Assembly: GCF_002699985.1 (NCBI RefSeq)
Contig: NZ_LKBT01000045.1
Span: 1-64,000, forward strand
Direction of reading: 5' to 3'
DNA from: Pseudomonas sp. ICMP 561
GTDB lineage: Bacteria > Pseudomonadota > Gammaproteobacteria > Pseudomonadales > Pseudomonadaceae
Length of the DNA stretch: 64,000 bases
The translations under genes and the position numbers were made by a program. Of the stretch, positions 7,781 to 16,353 are shown piece after piece. The notes under the pieces are model-generated. The model ran no database searches and was not told the origin of the DNA. It worked only from the letters and a program-made list of their open reading frames with translations. The first letter of the stretch is position 1; each line of letters begins with the position of its first letter.

Positions 7781-9925
7781 TCAGGAAATTTCGCGCCTGA
7801 ACGGCGGCAGCGCATTCAGGATCGCCTTGCCGTAACGCTGGGTTACCACTCGCCGATCCAGCAGCGTGATGGTTCCGCGGTCCTCCTCGGTACGCAGCAA
7901 ACGACCGCAGGCCTGGACCAGCCGTAATGAAGCATCCGGCACGGCAATTTCCATGAACGGGTTGCCACCCCGCGCCTCGATCCACTCGGCCAGAGCCGCC
8001 TCGACAGGATCGTCCGGCACGGCAAAAGGAATCTTGGCAATCACCACGTGCTCGCAATACGCGCCCGGCAAGTCGACACCTTCGGCAAAGCTTGCCAGCC
8101 CGAACAGCACGCTGGAATCACCACCATCGACCCGGGCCTTGTGTTTGTTGAGCGTCTCCTGCTTGGACAGGTTGCCTTGGATGAACACCTGCTTGCGCCA
8201 GTCGCGCTCCAGCCCATCGAAAACGTCCTGCATCTGTTTACGCGATGAGAACAGCACCAGGGTGCCCCGCGAGCCTTCGACCAGCCCCGGCAACTCGCGA
8301 ATGATCGCAGCGGTGTGCGCCACAGAATCACGTGGGTCGGCTTTCAGATCCGGCACGCGCAACACCCCGGCGTCGGCGTGATGAAACGGACTGGGCACGA
8401 CCGCCGTCACAGCCACCTTGGGCAGACCGGCACGCATTCGGAAGCGGTCGAACTTGCCCAGGGCAGTCAGCGTCGCGGAGGTCACCAACGCGCCATAAGC
8501 AACGTTCCACAGATTGCGACGGAGCATCTCGGCCGCCAGGATCGGGCTGGCGTTGACTTCGATATCAAACAACGCACCGCTGTCGGCCAGGGTCAGCCAG
8601 CGCGCCATGGGCGGGCTGTCTTCCGGGTCTTCAGCGGTGAAGGCCGTCCATAATTCCCAGTTGCCATGGGCCCGGGCCAGCAGGCTACCAAACAGCGGAT
8701 ACCATTCTTCGGCCTGATGGCTGGCAATGCCGATATTCACTTCACCATCCATGCCTTCCTTGAGCAGGTCGGCCAGACGGGTGAACAGGTCATCAAGACG
8801 GGCAAAGCCTTTCTTCAACTCGATGCCCATTTCACGAATGTGTTCCGGCACCACGCCACCGATGAACCGATGACGCGGGCGCTCTCGCCCTTGCATGTCC
8901 TCACCGGCGCGGAAATCAGCCAGTTGCTCGCAAGCGCTGAACATGAATTGCTGCTGCGCTTTGATCTCCCGGGCCAGCTCCGGCACCTGCTCGATCAACT
9001 TGCCCAGATCGCCCGGCAGCGGATTTTGCGCCAGCAGCTTGGCGAGGTTCTTGGCAGTCTGCTCCAGCCAGTCAGCCGTGGAACGAAGCCGCGTGTAATG
9101 TGCGAAATGGCCGATCGCTTTGTCAGGCAAGTGGTGCCCTTCGTCGAACACATACAAAGTGTCGCGAGGATCGGGCAATACCGCACCGCCCCCCAAGGCC
9201 AGATCCGCCAGCACCATGTCGTGGTTCGTCACGATCACGTCGACTTTTCCCATACCTTCGCGAGCTTTATAGAAGGCGCATTGTTGAAAGTTCGGACAAT
9301 GGCGATTTGTGCACTGGCTGTGATCAGTGGTCAGACGCGCCCAATCCTGATCTTCCAGCGCCTGCGGCCAGCTGTCCCTGTCGCCGTCCCATTTATTCCC
9401 GGCGAGCTTTTCGATCATGCTCGTGAACAGTTTCTGACTGGCCTCATCGACCTCGATCTTGAAGCCTTCTTCTTCGAAAAGCTGTGCAGTGGCGTTGGTC
9501 GCGTCGCCTTCCTGCAACAACATGTCGAGTTTGGACAGACACATGTAGCGACCGCGCCCTTTGGCCAGGGAGAACGTAAAGTTCAAGCCGCTGTTGCGCA
9601 TTAGATCAGGCAGGTCCTTGTGGACGATCTGCTCTTGCAGTGCGACGGTCGCGGTAGCGATGACCAGACGCTTGCCCGCCAGCTTGGCCGTGGGGATTGC
9701 CGCGATGGCATACGCGACAGTCTTGCCAGTACCGGTGCCCGCTTCCACCGCCACGACGGCGGGGTCGCTGGTGCGTCGACCTTCTTCATCGGTATCGATA
9801 TCGCCCAGTACTTTGGCGACCTCGGCGATCATCAAACGCTGGCCATAGCGCGGCTTGAGGCTCTTGGCTTCGAGGAAACGCGAGTAGGCGCCCTGAATCT
9901 GGGATTTGAGTTCGTTGCTGATCAT
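7781..9925 (-). CDS. dinG: ATP-dependent DNA helicase DinG
   Basis: DinG is an XPD-like superfamily 2 helicase with an iron-sulfur cluster that unwinds 5'-3' and resolves R-loops and other structures. The 714-residue product shows Walker A (EAGTGTGKT, residues 61-69), a DEGH box (VFDEGHHLPD), Cys residues for the Fe-S cluster (from YMCLSKL and CTNRHCPNFQQC), and C-terminal motifs (GLASFAEGVDLPG, QACGRLLRTEEDRG). I chose the start MISNELKSQIQ at 9925; an in-frame ATG at 9955 would add 10 residues, and neither start has a strong ribosome binding site. I saw no LexA box. Confidence 0.95.
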   Translation of the reverse strand: MISNELKSQIQGAYSRFLEAKSLKPRYGQRLMIAEVAKVLGDIDTDEEGRRTSDPAVVAVEAGTGTGKTVAYAIAAIPTAKLAGKRLVIATATVALQEQIVHKDLPDLMRNSGLNFTFSLAKGRGRYMCLSKLDMLLQEGDATNATAQLFEEEGFKIEVDEASQKLFTSMIEKLAGNKWDGDRDSWPQALEDQDWARLTTDHSQCTNRHCPNFQQCAFYKAREGMGKVDVIVTNHDMVLADLALGGGAVLPDPRDTLYVFDEGHHLPDKAIGHFAHYTRLRSTADWLEQTAKNLAKLLAQNPLPGDLGKLIEQVPELAREIKAQQQFMFSACEQLADFRAGEDMQGRERPRHRFIGGVVPEHIREMGIELKKGFARLDDLFTRLADLLKEGMDGEVNIGIASHQAEEWYPLFGSLLARAHGNWELWTAFTAEDPEDSPPMARWLTLADSGALFDIEVNASPILAAEMLRRNLWNVAYGALVTSATLTALGKFDRFRMRAGLPKVAVTAVVPSPFHHADAGVLRVPDLKADPRDSVAHTAAIIRELPGLVEGSRGTLVLFSSRKQMQDVFDGLERDWRKQVFIQGNLSKQETLNKHKARVDGGDSSVLFGLASFAEGVDLPGAYCEHVVIAKIPFAVPDDPVEAALAEWIEARGGNPFMEIAVPDASLRLVQACGRLLRTEEDRGTITLLDRRVVTQRYGKAILNALPPFRREIS

Positions 9926-10055
9926 GGGTTTTGTTGGCTCGGGCGCTACAGGCATCGGTAAAAATTAAAGCGTAAAACGCTGGATATATCTTCAGTAGTT
10001 CCAGCAGGCGGCTATCATACCCCGCAAATTCCATCCGCGCAGAACGGAGTACCTG

Positions 10056-10520
10056 ATGACACCCTTTTCCCTCGTCTACACCCTGCATGTTTTGGCCGCG
10101 CTGGTCTGGGTTGGCGGCATGTTTTTCGCCTGGATGGTCCTGCGACCAGCGGTCGTCAGCGCATTACAGGGTCCGGCCCGCCTGAAATTGTGGCTGGAAG
10201 TGTTTCCGCGATTTTTTGTCTGGGTGTGGGCGGTCGTGGTGGTCTTGCCTATTACCGGGGTCGGCATGATCCAGCTGCAGTTCGTCAGTTTCGAAACCGC
10301 GCCGCGCTATGTGCAGGTAATGATGGGGTTGTATGTGGTGATGACCGCGCTGTTCATCCGCATTCAGTCACTGCAACTGCCCGAACTGCGGCGTGCGGTT
10401 GAAGCCGAACAATGGGCTGAGGGTGCAGCGGCGCTGGGCCGGATTCGACGGTTGGTGGGTATCAACTTGCTGGTCGGCCTCGCGGTCGTGGCGATTGCAG
10501 CGGCCCGGCCTGGCTTCTGA
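10056..10520 (+). CDS. CopD family integral membrane protein
   Basis: The 154-residue protein has four predicted membrane helices. The first carries His and Trp residues (LVYTLHVLAALVWVGGMFFAW), typical of CopD-domain proteins. Family members are loosely linked to copper or haem handling, but the small stand-alone members have no settled function. It is divergent from dinG, and a REP pair follows it. Confidence 0.8.
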   Translation: MTPFSLVYTLHVLAALVWVGGMFFAWMVLRPAVVSALQGPARLKLWLEVFPRFFVWVWAVVVVLPITGVGMIQLQFVSFETAPRYVQVMMGLYVVMTALFIRIQSLQLPELRRAVEAEQWAEGAAALGRIRRLVGINLLVGLAVVAIAAARPGF

Positions 10521-10534
10521 ATAAACTTCGGTCT

Positions 10535-10621
10535 GTAGGAGCGCGCTTGCCCGCGATTCGGTCTGTTAGTCGGTGGATATATCGCCTGTGCTGACGCGAT
10601 CGCGGGCAAGCGCGCTCCTAC
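10535..10621. repeat. REP-like inverted pair (GCGCGCTTGCCCGCGA family)
   Basis: The arms GTAGGAGCGCGCTTGCCCGC and GCGGGCAAGCGCGCTCCTAC face each other. The pair lies between two converging genes. Confidence 0.85.
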
Positions 10622-10693
10622 GGGTAACGAAGCATTCCAGATCAGATAGCTGTAGTTGGCTCCAACAAGGTCTGGCGGTTGTCACGCGGGACG

Positions 10694-11452
10694 TTACAAC
10701 CGCTGCAACGTCAACGCACCAGCAGGTCCAGCCGCACCTGGCTGACCCGCGTCACCGGCGCGTCCGGCCTTGCCGCCATCAGCCCGATACACGAAGCAAC
10801 CTTTGGATGCGCCACCTTTACCCGGCTTGCCACCGGCACCGGCCAAACCACCGGCTCCGCCCTGAACGTCCACCTTGATACGCTCAACCGGAAAGTCCCG
10901 CGGCAGTTCCAGACGCACCTGCGCACCGGCTGCGCCGTCGTGGCCATTGCCGCCGTTATCGCCGTTGTGACCGCGTCCTGCGCTGCCCACCACACAACCA
11001 GGGGCTTGACCGTTTGCGCCATCCAGGCCGACATATCCCGGCGAACCGGCACCGCCCCGGGCATCGACGAACAGTTCTTCGCCCTGCAAATGCTCGACGC
11101 GCAAGTTCAGGTTACGACCCGGCAATGGCGGCTTTTCATAAGTACCCGGCGCACCGCGAGCAGTAATCTGGCTGCCCGTGCCCAGCTCACCCTGGCGGAC
11201 CACCAGATTGAGCGCCTGGCTGCTGGGTACAATGGCGATGCGCGCTTCGTGGCCCAACACCAGTTGATCGACTTTCACCTCAGTCAGCCCGGACGGAATC
11301 AGCAAGGTGCCGTAATCCGCCACTTCCAGGCGCTCAAGTTGCAACACGCTGGTCTGGCTTGGCAGACGCATCAGTGAATGCGATTCGACAGTGATGGTCT
11401 GAGCCATGGCCCAAGGGCTGCAAAAGGCAGCCAGCAAACAAAGCTTACGCAT
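10694..11452 (-). CDS. Secreted protein with collagen-like Gly-rich repeats
   Basis: The 252-residue protein has an N-terminal signal peptide ending near WAMAQ. A beta-rich middle follows (about residues 20-130). The C-terminal half is Gly-rich with interrupted G-x-y triplets, for example in GSPGYVGLDGANGQAP and AGGKPGKGGAS, plus two Cys residues that might form a disulfide. The start at 11452 overlaps the end of the DUF1145 gene by 8 bases, so the two are translationally coupled. I know related Pseudomonas proteins only as hypotheticals. A surface or matrix role is plausible but unproven. Confidence 0.75.
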   Translation of the reverse strand: MRKLCLLAAFCSPWAMAQTITVESHSLMRLPSQTSVLQLERLEVADYGTLLIPSGLTEVKVDQLVLGHEARIAIVPSSQALNLVVRQGELGTGSQITARGAPGTYEKPPLPGRNLNLRVEHLQGEELFVDARGGAGSPGYVGLDGANGQAPGCVVGSAGRGHNGDNGGNGHDGAAGAQVRLELPRDFPVERIKVDVQGGAGGLAGAGGKPGKGGASKGCFVYRADGGKAGRAGDAGQPGAAGPAGALTLQRL

Positions 11453-11720
11453 GAGCGGCCTCCTGGGCTTTTTTCGGGAGAGACTTAATGTGGAAGATGC
11501 CAAACAGAAGAATACGCAGCCGGTCGCGCCAGGGACGTGGACGTCCGCGCAAGCTGCCATTGAACAGCAACAGCTCAGCGACATGAATCAGCGCTAGAAG
11601 GCCGCCCGCAAGCTTGATCAGAGGATCAAACGGCGTCGGCAGCGCCACCATCAAACTGAACAAAACCACCAGCCAGAACGCTGCGGTCAACAGTTTCCCC
11701 AATCCCCAAAACACCTTCAT
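11445..11720 (-). CDS. DUF1145 family small membrane protein
   Basis: The 91-residue product has two to three hydrophobic segments (LLTAAFWLVVLFSLMVALP and IKLAGGLLALIHVAELLLF) followed by a basic cytoplasmic tail (RGRPRPWRDRLRILLFG). This fits the DUF1145 family. The start MKVFWGLGKLL at 11720 was chosen because upstream residues in frame are not membrane-like. Its stop overlaps the start of the collagen-like gene, so they form a two-gene operon. The function is unknown. Confidence 0.8.
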   Translation of the reverse strand: MKVFWGLGKLLTAAFWLVVLFSLMVALPTPFDPLIKLAGGLLALIHVAELLLFNGSLRGRPRPWRDRLRILLFGIFHIKSLPKKAQEAAHA

Positions 11721-11906
11721 TGCCAGAGCCTGTCCGTAATTGTCATGTCTGCAAACGCTTATCGTTGCGAGAAAATTCTGCGCGCACAGTAAACGCCTGC
11801 GAGGTGAAATATGCCAGCGCACGACCGAAATTTAATCTGACACGGGTATCGGCTGAATCGGCACTGGCCCGGCACGCATGCCGGGCCAGTGCTTGGAGGT
11901 GCTGCG

Positions 11907-12608
11907 TTAACGGTTGATCTGAATCTCGACACGACGGTTCAGGGAGCGACCACTGGCATTCGAGTTGTCGGCAACCGGACGCGCTTCGCCGTCACCTTCA
12001 ACAGAAACAAATGCACTGCGTGGAATCCCGGTACTTACCAGGTAATCAGTCACCGACATGGCACGTTTCTGGGAGAGCTTCTGGTTGTAAGTGTCACTGC
12101 CAACACTGTCGGTGTGACCGCTGACACGCAGTTGTGCGCTGGGTGCTTCGCGTTTCAGACGGGTAGAGATGAGATCAAGCTTCGACTTGTCGACAGCGGT
12201 CAGGCGCGCAGAGTCGAACTCGAACAGTACGTCATTGATGACAATGACCTCCTCCTTGACGACCACCACCTCTTCAACGACTACGGGTGGAGCTGGCGGC
12301 GCCAACGGGCAACCGGTCGCGTCTACGGCAACACCTTTTGGTGTATCCGGGCATTTGTCGACGCTGTTTTTCACGCCATCGCCGTCATCGTCGCCATCAC
12401 CATGAACCCAGCAATACGCGCCAGCCATAATACCCACCGCGCCCCCCAGACCGGCTGATACGGCTGCGCTCTGAAATGCTCCCGCCGCCGCACCCGCCAC
12501 GCCGCCGCCCAATGCGCAGAGTGGCCAGTCAGTCTTCTGCAGGCCCGCACAACCGGTTAAAACGCTGGTAACCAAAATCAGAGGTAATGCTGTCCGGATT
12601 ATTCTCAT
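11907..12608 (-). CDS. OmpA-family outer membrane lipoprotein with calcium-binding-like motif
   Basis: The 233-residue protein has a signal peptide with lipobox (VLTGC). Next come a Gly/Ala-rich glycine-zipper-like segment (residues about 30-65) and a thrombospondin type 3-like Asp-rich repeat (DGDDDGDGVKNSVDKCPDTP) that may bind calcium. A Val/Glu-rich linker precedes a C-terminal OmpA peptidoglycan-binding domain (VSGHTDSVGSDTYNQ, GRSLNRRVEIQINR). The start at 12608 follows GGGAGA. The likely role is linking the outer membrane to the cell wall. It is one of two OmpA-domain lipoproteins in this window, besides MotY. Confidence 0.88.
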   Translation of the reverse strand: MRIIRTALPLILVTSVLTGCAGLQKTDWPLCALGGGVAGAAAGAFQSAAVSAGLGGAVGIMAGAYCWVHGDGDDDGDGVKNSVDKCPDTPKGVAVDATGCPLAPPAPPVVVEEVVVVKEEVIVINDVLFEFDSARLTAVDKSKLDLISTRLKREAPSAQLRVSGHTDSVGSDTYNQKLSQKRAMSVTDYLVSTGIPRSAFVSVEGDGEARPVADNSNASGRSLNRRVEIQINR

Positions 12609-12724
12609 TAGTTTTCTCCCAAGGTTCGGCCCAATCCGCCGCTCATGGAGTAAAGACAGCAAAGTGCCAGCCCGCCACTTTTGGCCTTGTTTTATTGGGG
12701 TTTCAGACGTTTTACGAGCTTTTC

Positions 12725-12817
12725 TGTTGGAGCGAGGCTTGCCCGCGAAAGCTGCGTCTCTAGCTCGAGGAATGTATTGGATCTACCGGAGTCTTCGCGG
12801 GCAAGCCTCGCTCCAAC
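12725..12817. repeat. REP-like inverted pair (GCGAGGCTTGCCCGCGAA family)
   Basis: The arms TGTTGGAGCGAGGCTTGCCC and GGGCAAGCCTCGCTCCAAC are inverted across about 50 bases. The pair lies between divergent genes. Confidence 0.85.
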
Positions 12818-12894
12818 CGAGCCAGAGGTGTTCGCCGGGGCTAGGCCCACGCCTCGCCACAGGCTAGTCTTGCAGGTCATAAAGAGGATTTCTG

Positions 12895-13392
12895 ATGAGC
12901 GAAGGCTTTTCCACGCGCACACCGCAACAGGCTCTGGCCGCCCTGCTCGACCTGCAGGCTCCCAAACGTTTGCTGTTGATCGGCGCCGAAGCGTTCCCTG
13001 CGTTACAGGCATTTCAGGAAGCCCATCCCGACACTCGACTGGCCCACGCCAAACCGGGCGTTCTGCCGCCCGAACTGGCCGCGCAACGCTTTGACCTGGC
13101 CTTGGTGGTCGATTGCCTCGAACACATTACCAAGCGCGAGGGGCTGGAACTGCTCGGCGGCATCCGCAACCTGAACGCCAGCCGCATTGCCGTACTGGCT
13201 GACCTGCAAGCCTGCGGCTGGAAAGACACAGACTTCTATTCACTGGCGCTGCAGGCCAGTGAACGCTTCACCCGCGATGAACAGGTGCTGACGCTGTACA
13301 CCTACGATCTACGCGAATACAAACAAGTACCCGATTGGCTCAACGCACGGTTCTGGGCCAATCCGGAAAACTTCGGCAAATACTGGTGGTGA
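12895..13392 (+). CDS. DUF6231 family protein
   Basis: The 165-residue protein has a Rossmann-like pattern (RLLLIGAEAFPAL near residue 25, then FDLALVVDCLEHITKREG near residue 68) that recalls a degenerate SAM-dependent methyltransferase fold. I recognise it as a conserved Pseudomonas family of unknown function (DUF6231, from memory). It has a good ribosome binding site (AGAGGA). Only 3 bases separate it from the YchJ gene downstream, so the two are cotranscribed. Confidence 0.75.
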   Translation: MSEGFSTRTPQQALAALLDLQAPKRLLLIGAEAFPALQAFQEAHPDTRLAHAKPGVLPPELAAQRFDLALVVDCLEHITKREGLELLGGIRNLNASRIAVLADLQACGWKDTDFYSLALQASERFTRDEQVLTLYTYDLREYKQVPDWLNARFWANPENFGKYWW

Positions 13393-13395
13393 GCT

Positions 13396-13869
13396 ATGAA
13401 TAGCGCGATTTGCCCCTGCGGAAGTGGGGATCTGCTGGCAGCCTGTTGCGGACCGTTCCACGCTGGCCAGCCTACGCCTTGCGCGGAAAAACTGATGCGT
13501 TCACGTTACAGCGCCTACGTGCTTGGCCTGATTGATTACCTGGTCGACACCACGCTGCCGGTGCAGAAAGCCGGGCTGGATCGCGAGTCGATCAGTCAGT
13601 GGAGCCTGCAAAGCACCTGGCTGGGTCTGGAAGTGGAAAGCTCGGAAGTATTCGGCGGTAAACCTGAACATGCTTTCGTCACCTTCACCGCCCGCTGGCA
13701 TGACGGCAGCGGTGAACACAGCCACCGGGAACGTTCTTCTTTTGTACAGAATCAGGGCCGCTGGTATTTCATCGATCCCAACGCAGGGCTCAAGGCCGGG
13801 CGTAACGATGCATGCCCATGCGGCAGTGAACAGAAGTACAAAAAGTGCTGCGCCAGCTACGTGAGTTGA
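13396..13869 (+). CDS. ychJ: YchJ family SEC-C domain protein
   Basis: The 157-residue protein has a SEC-C zinc-binding motif at each end: CPCGSGDLLAACCGPF at the N-terminus and CPCGSEQKYKKCCASY at the C-terminus. Between them lies an NTF2-like domain (MRSRYSAYVLGLIDYLVDTT, then FVTFTARWHDGSGEHSHRER). This is the YchJ/YchJ-like (UPF0225) arrangement. The function is not established. It follows the DUF6231 gene with almost no gap, in one operon. Confidence 0.9.
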   Translation: MNSAICPCGSGDLLAACCGPFHAGQPTPCAEKLMRSRYSAYVLGLIDYLVDTTLPVQKAGLDRESISQWSLQSTWLGLEVESSEVFGGKPEHAFVTFTARWHDGSGEHSHRERSSFVQNQGRWYFIDPNAGLKAGRNDACPCGSEQKYKKCCASYVS

Positions 13870-13882
13870 AAGGCTTTGCGCT

Positions 13883-14395
13883 TCACACGAGCTTCAAGTG
13901 TGAAGTGTCCGGAACAGGCCCGGCGTGCGTGTTCGGTAGCTGACCCAGCTCGCTTCCAGTCGGTGCGAGACTGAACTGCGAAAAATCCACGGATGGCGCA
14001 GGCGTTGCAGGCTTTTGATCCTGCAGGTCGCTGCCCACCTCGCACACTTCAAGATCAGGAGCATCGACGCCGACAAAGGCCGCCATGTACACATCTCTGG
14101 GAGTAACTTCTAGTCGGCCGGGCTGTGCAGATGGCCTGGCAACGGCATCTGTCTCAGCCTTTAGCGTTTGCATTTCCAGAACTTCGACCAGCGCCCCGGC
14201 ACGCTCCAGGGTCGAGCGATACTTTTCTGCGGCTTCACTGTCGAGGTTGTTTTTCAGCACCAGTCGACGCCCACTGAACAGCAACTCCAGCCGTTGTGCG
14301 TCGCTTTGAAACAACTTGCCGAGGTTGGCCTGGACCTTGTCCAATTGGGCACCGGGGACCAATTGGCCACTGAATATAATTTCATACAGATTCAT
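13883..14395 (-). CDS. Conserved hypothetical protein
   Basis: The 170-residue protein has an alpha/beta N-terminal region of about 75 residues (LYEIIFSGQLVPGAQLDKVQ, then LFQSDAQRLELLFSGRRLVL) that I recognise as a domain recurring in proteobacterial proteins of unknown function. The rest is Pro/Ser-rich and probably disordered. It has no signal peptide or membrane helix, so it is probably cytoplasmic. It converges on the ychJ operon and diverges from the lipoprotein gene at 14497. Confidence 0.7.
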   Translation of the reverse strand: MNLYEIIFSGQLVPGAQLDKVQANLGKLFQSDAQRLELLFSGRRLVLKNNLDSEAAEKYRSTLERAGALVEVLEMQTLKAETDAVARPSAQPGRLEVTPRDVYMAAFVGVDAPDLEVCEVGSDLQDQKPATPAPSVDFSQFSLAPTGSELGQLPNTHAGPVPDTSHLKLV

Positions 14396-14496
14396 TGGTC
14401 ATACTCTGGGTGCACGTGCGAGAAGTATGCCGCAGCTTCATCAAAAAGGAATGGGCAGTCGCTTTGTCAAACAATGGCTTCACATGGAGCATCCAC

Positions 14497-14985
14497 ATGT
14501 TTTCACAGGCGCATGTCATACGAGTCCTGGGCGTTGGCCTGTTGCTGTCGCTGCTGAACGGTTGTTCATCCGTACGCGTCAGCGACTATCAGGAGCCTGA
14601 GGTACACCTGCTCAAAGTGGAGGTGGTCAAGGCCAGGCTACTGCAGCAGGACTTCAAGTTGCGCTTTCGCGTCGACAACCCGAATGATCGCAGCATGCTG
14701 GTGCGCAGCCTGCGCTACAAAATCATGCTCAATGACGTTGTGCTGGCAGAAGGCGAGTCAACCGACTGGTTCGTGGTCGATGCCCAGAGCCGCCGGAATT
14801 TTGTGGTGCCGATCCGGACCAACCTCTGGAAGGACTTGAAGCAGATCGCGAAAATGCTGAAAAAAACCGACCAGCCGATCCATTACCGCCTCGAAGGCAA
14901 ACTCAAGACCGGCTTTTTGTTTCGGCATAACGTGCGTATTGGACGCAACGGCGAGATAATGCCCGGCAATTTTATTCCGGAGTAA
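14497..14985 (+). CDS. LEA type 2 (WHy domain) lipoprotein
   Basis: The 162-residue product has a signal peptide with lipobox (LLNGC) and a WHy/LEA14-like beta-sandwich domain (FKLRFRVDNPNDRSMLVRSL is the family signature). Such lipoproteins are common in Pseudomonas and are thought to be desiccation or stress related, with little direct evidence. The start at 14497 was chosen because GGAG precedes it and the signal peptide begins there; an upstream ATG at 14395 would place 34 unlikely residues before it. The His-rich SEC-C gene follows after 4 bases. Confidence 0.85.
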   Translation: MFSQAHVIRVLGVGLLLSLLNGCSSVRVSDYQEPEVHLLKVEVVKARLLQQDFKLRFRVDNPNDRSMLVRSLRYKIMLNDVVLAEGESTDWFVVDAQSRRNFVVPIRTNLWKDLKQIAKMLKKTDQPIHYRLEGKLKTGFLFRHNVRIGRNGEIMPGNFIPE

Positions 14986-14989
14986 CCCG

Positions 14990-15199
14990 ATGAACCAGCA
15001 AGCCCATGTGCATGGCCCCGATTGCAACCACGATCACGACGACCATGCCCATCACGACCACCAACATGGCCATGTCCATGGTCCGAACTGCGGCCATGCT
15101 CATCAGGAGCCGGTGCGTAACGCTTTGAAGGACGTTGGTCGCAACGATCCTTGCCCATGCGGCAGCGACAAGAAATTCAAGAAGTGCCACGGCGCGTAA
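14990..15199 (+). CDS. His-rich small SEC-C metal-binding protein
   Basis: The 69-residue protein has a very His-rich N-terminal half with a repeated HVHGPDC/HVHGPNC motif. A C-terminal SEC-C zinc-binding motif (DPCPCGSDKKFKKCHG) follows. His-rich stretches of this kind are found in proteins that store or hand over zinc or nickel, but that role here is an inference. It follows the LEA lipoprotein gene closely and ends at an intrinsic terminator. Confidence 0.85.
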   Translation: MNQQAHVHGPDCNHDHDDHAHHDHQHGHVHGPNCGHAHQEPVRNALKDVGRNDPCPCGSDKKFKKCHGA

Positions 15200-15215
15200 G
15201 CTGACGTGAAACTCG

Positions 15216-15240
15216 AACGGCCTGCATTGCAGGCCGTTTT
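15216..15240 (+). terminator. Intrinsic terminator after the His-rich SEC-C gene
   Basis: AACGGCCTGCA and TGCAGGCCGTT are complementary over 11 bp around a single central base, so the apex must open into a small loop. TTTT follows. Confidence 0.85.
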
Positions 15241-15305
15241 CATTTGTGTGGCCGGGCCCTGAGGGAGTAAAACTTGCAGTCCGCGCCATCCAACAGGAGT
15301 TTTTG

Positions 15306-15947
15306 ATGATCGACCTGCATTACTGGACCACACCCAACGGCCACAAAGTGTCGATGTTCCTTGAGGAAGCCGGTCTGCCGTACAAGGTCTTCCCGGTCAA
15401 TATCGGCCAGAACGATCAGTTCAAACCCGAATTCCTGAAAATCTCCCCGAATAACCGTATCCCGGCCATCGTCGATCACGAGCCTGCCGATGGCGGTGAA
15501 CCGGTCAGCCTGTTTGAGTCCGGTGCGATACTGCTGTATCTGGCTGAGAAGACCGGTCAGTTCATCCCGAAAGACCTGCGCGGACGGCAAGAAGCGTTGC
15601 AATGGCTGTTCTGGCAAATGGGCGGACTGGGGCCGATGGCGGGTCAGAATCATCACTTCAGGCGCGCCGCCGAAGAAAAGATTCCTTACGCGATCAAGCG
15701 CTATGCCGATGAAACCGCGCGCTTGTATGGCGTGCTGGAAAGGCGCCTGGCCGATCGCGAGTTCGTCGCGGGCAGTGAATACAGCATCGCCGACATGGCG
15801 ATCTACCCGTGGATCGCGCGGCATACCTGGCAAGAGCTGAACCTGAACGACTTCCCGCACATCAAGCGCTGGTTCGATGCAATCAGTGAGCGCGAGGCGA
15901 CCCAGCGGGCGTATGCGCTGGTTGATCAGGTGAATCCACAGATCTGA
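15306..15947 (+). CDS. Glutathione S-transferase (YfcG/YghU nu-class-like)
   Basis: The 213-residue protein has an N-terminal thioredoxin fold with the sequence DLHYWTTPNGHKVSMFLEEA and the glutathione-site signature LFESGAILLYLAEKTG. The C-terminal helical domain has the motif EYSIADMAIYPWI. The TTPNG...K.. N-terminus is typical of the disulfide-bond reductase GSTs YfcG and YghU, which act on glutathione disulfides. The start at 15306 follows AGGAG. The gene stands alone. Confidence 0.9.
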   Translation: MIDLHYWTTPNGHKVSMFLEEAGLPYKVFPVNIGQNDQFKPEFLKISPNNRIPAIVDHEPADGGEPVSLFESGAILLYLAEKTGQFIPKDLRGRQEALQWLFWQMGGLGPMAGQNHHFRRAAEEKIPYAIKRYADETARLYGVLERRLADREFVAGSEYSIADMAIYPWIARHTWQELNLNDFPHIKRWFDAISEREATQRAYALVDQVNPQI

Positions 15948-16353
15948 GCCTCGCGAACAAGTTTGCTCTCATCAAAAACAGCAAAATACTGGATTGAAAT
16001 GCGTTTTCTGTAGGAGCTGCCGAAGGCTGCGAAGCACTTATCCTGCTACACCGCGATCGCAGCCTTCGGCAGCTCCTACAGGTCCTATGTTTGCTTCGGC
16101 GTCAGCGACGCGGGCGACTCCTACCGAGCAGAGCCGTCACGCGGTCCAGGTAGGAGGCAACTTGTTGGCGAGACGGTCAACCTGACACTGCCTCGTCCCC
16201 CGAGACTCCAAGTCCCGGTTGCTCACACAGTTGCAAATAGCCTCACGAGCTTTGAAAAATCCTGAAATAAACTCCCTCCCCCCGCTTGCGCAGTGCCTGC
16301 TCGCTCTCTAACGTAGCGCCTTTTATACGTTAAGCCCCCGCAGGAGTTTCGCC
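15948..16353. other. Intergenic region with REP-like sequences
   Basis: There is no gene here that I can support. It holds one complete REP pair (16009-16080) and further degenerate arms (about 16110-16172). The bases before 16354 must carry the promoter of the acylase gene, whose ribosome binding site is CAGGAG. Confidence 0.7.
16009..16080. repeat. REP-like inverted pair (GCTGCCGAAGGCTGCGA family)
   Basis: The arms TGTAGGAGCTGCCGAAGG and CCTTCGGCAGCTCCTACA are perfectly complementary. Degenerate single arms of other families follow up to about 16172. Confidence 0.85.
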
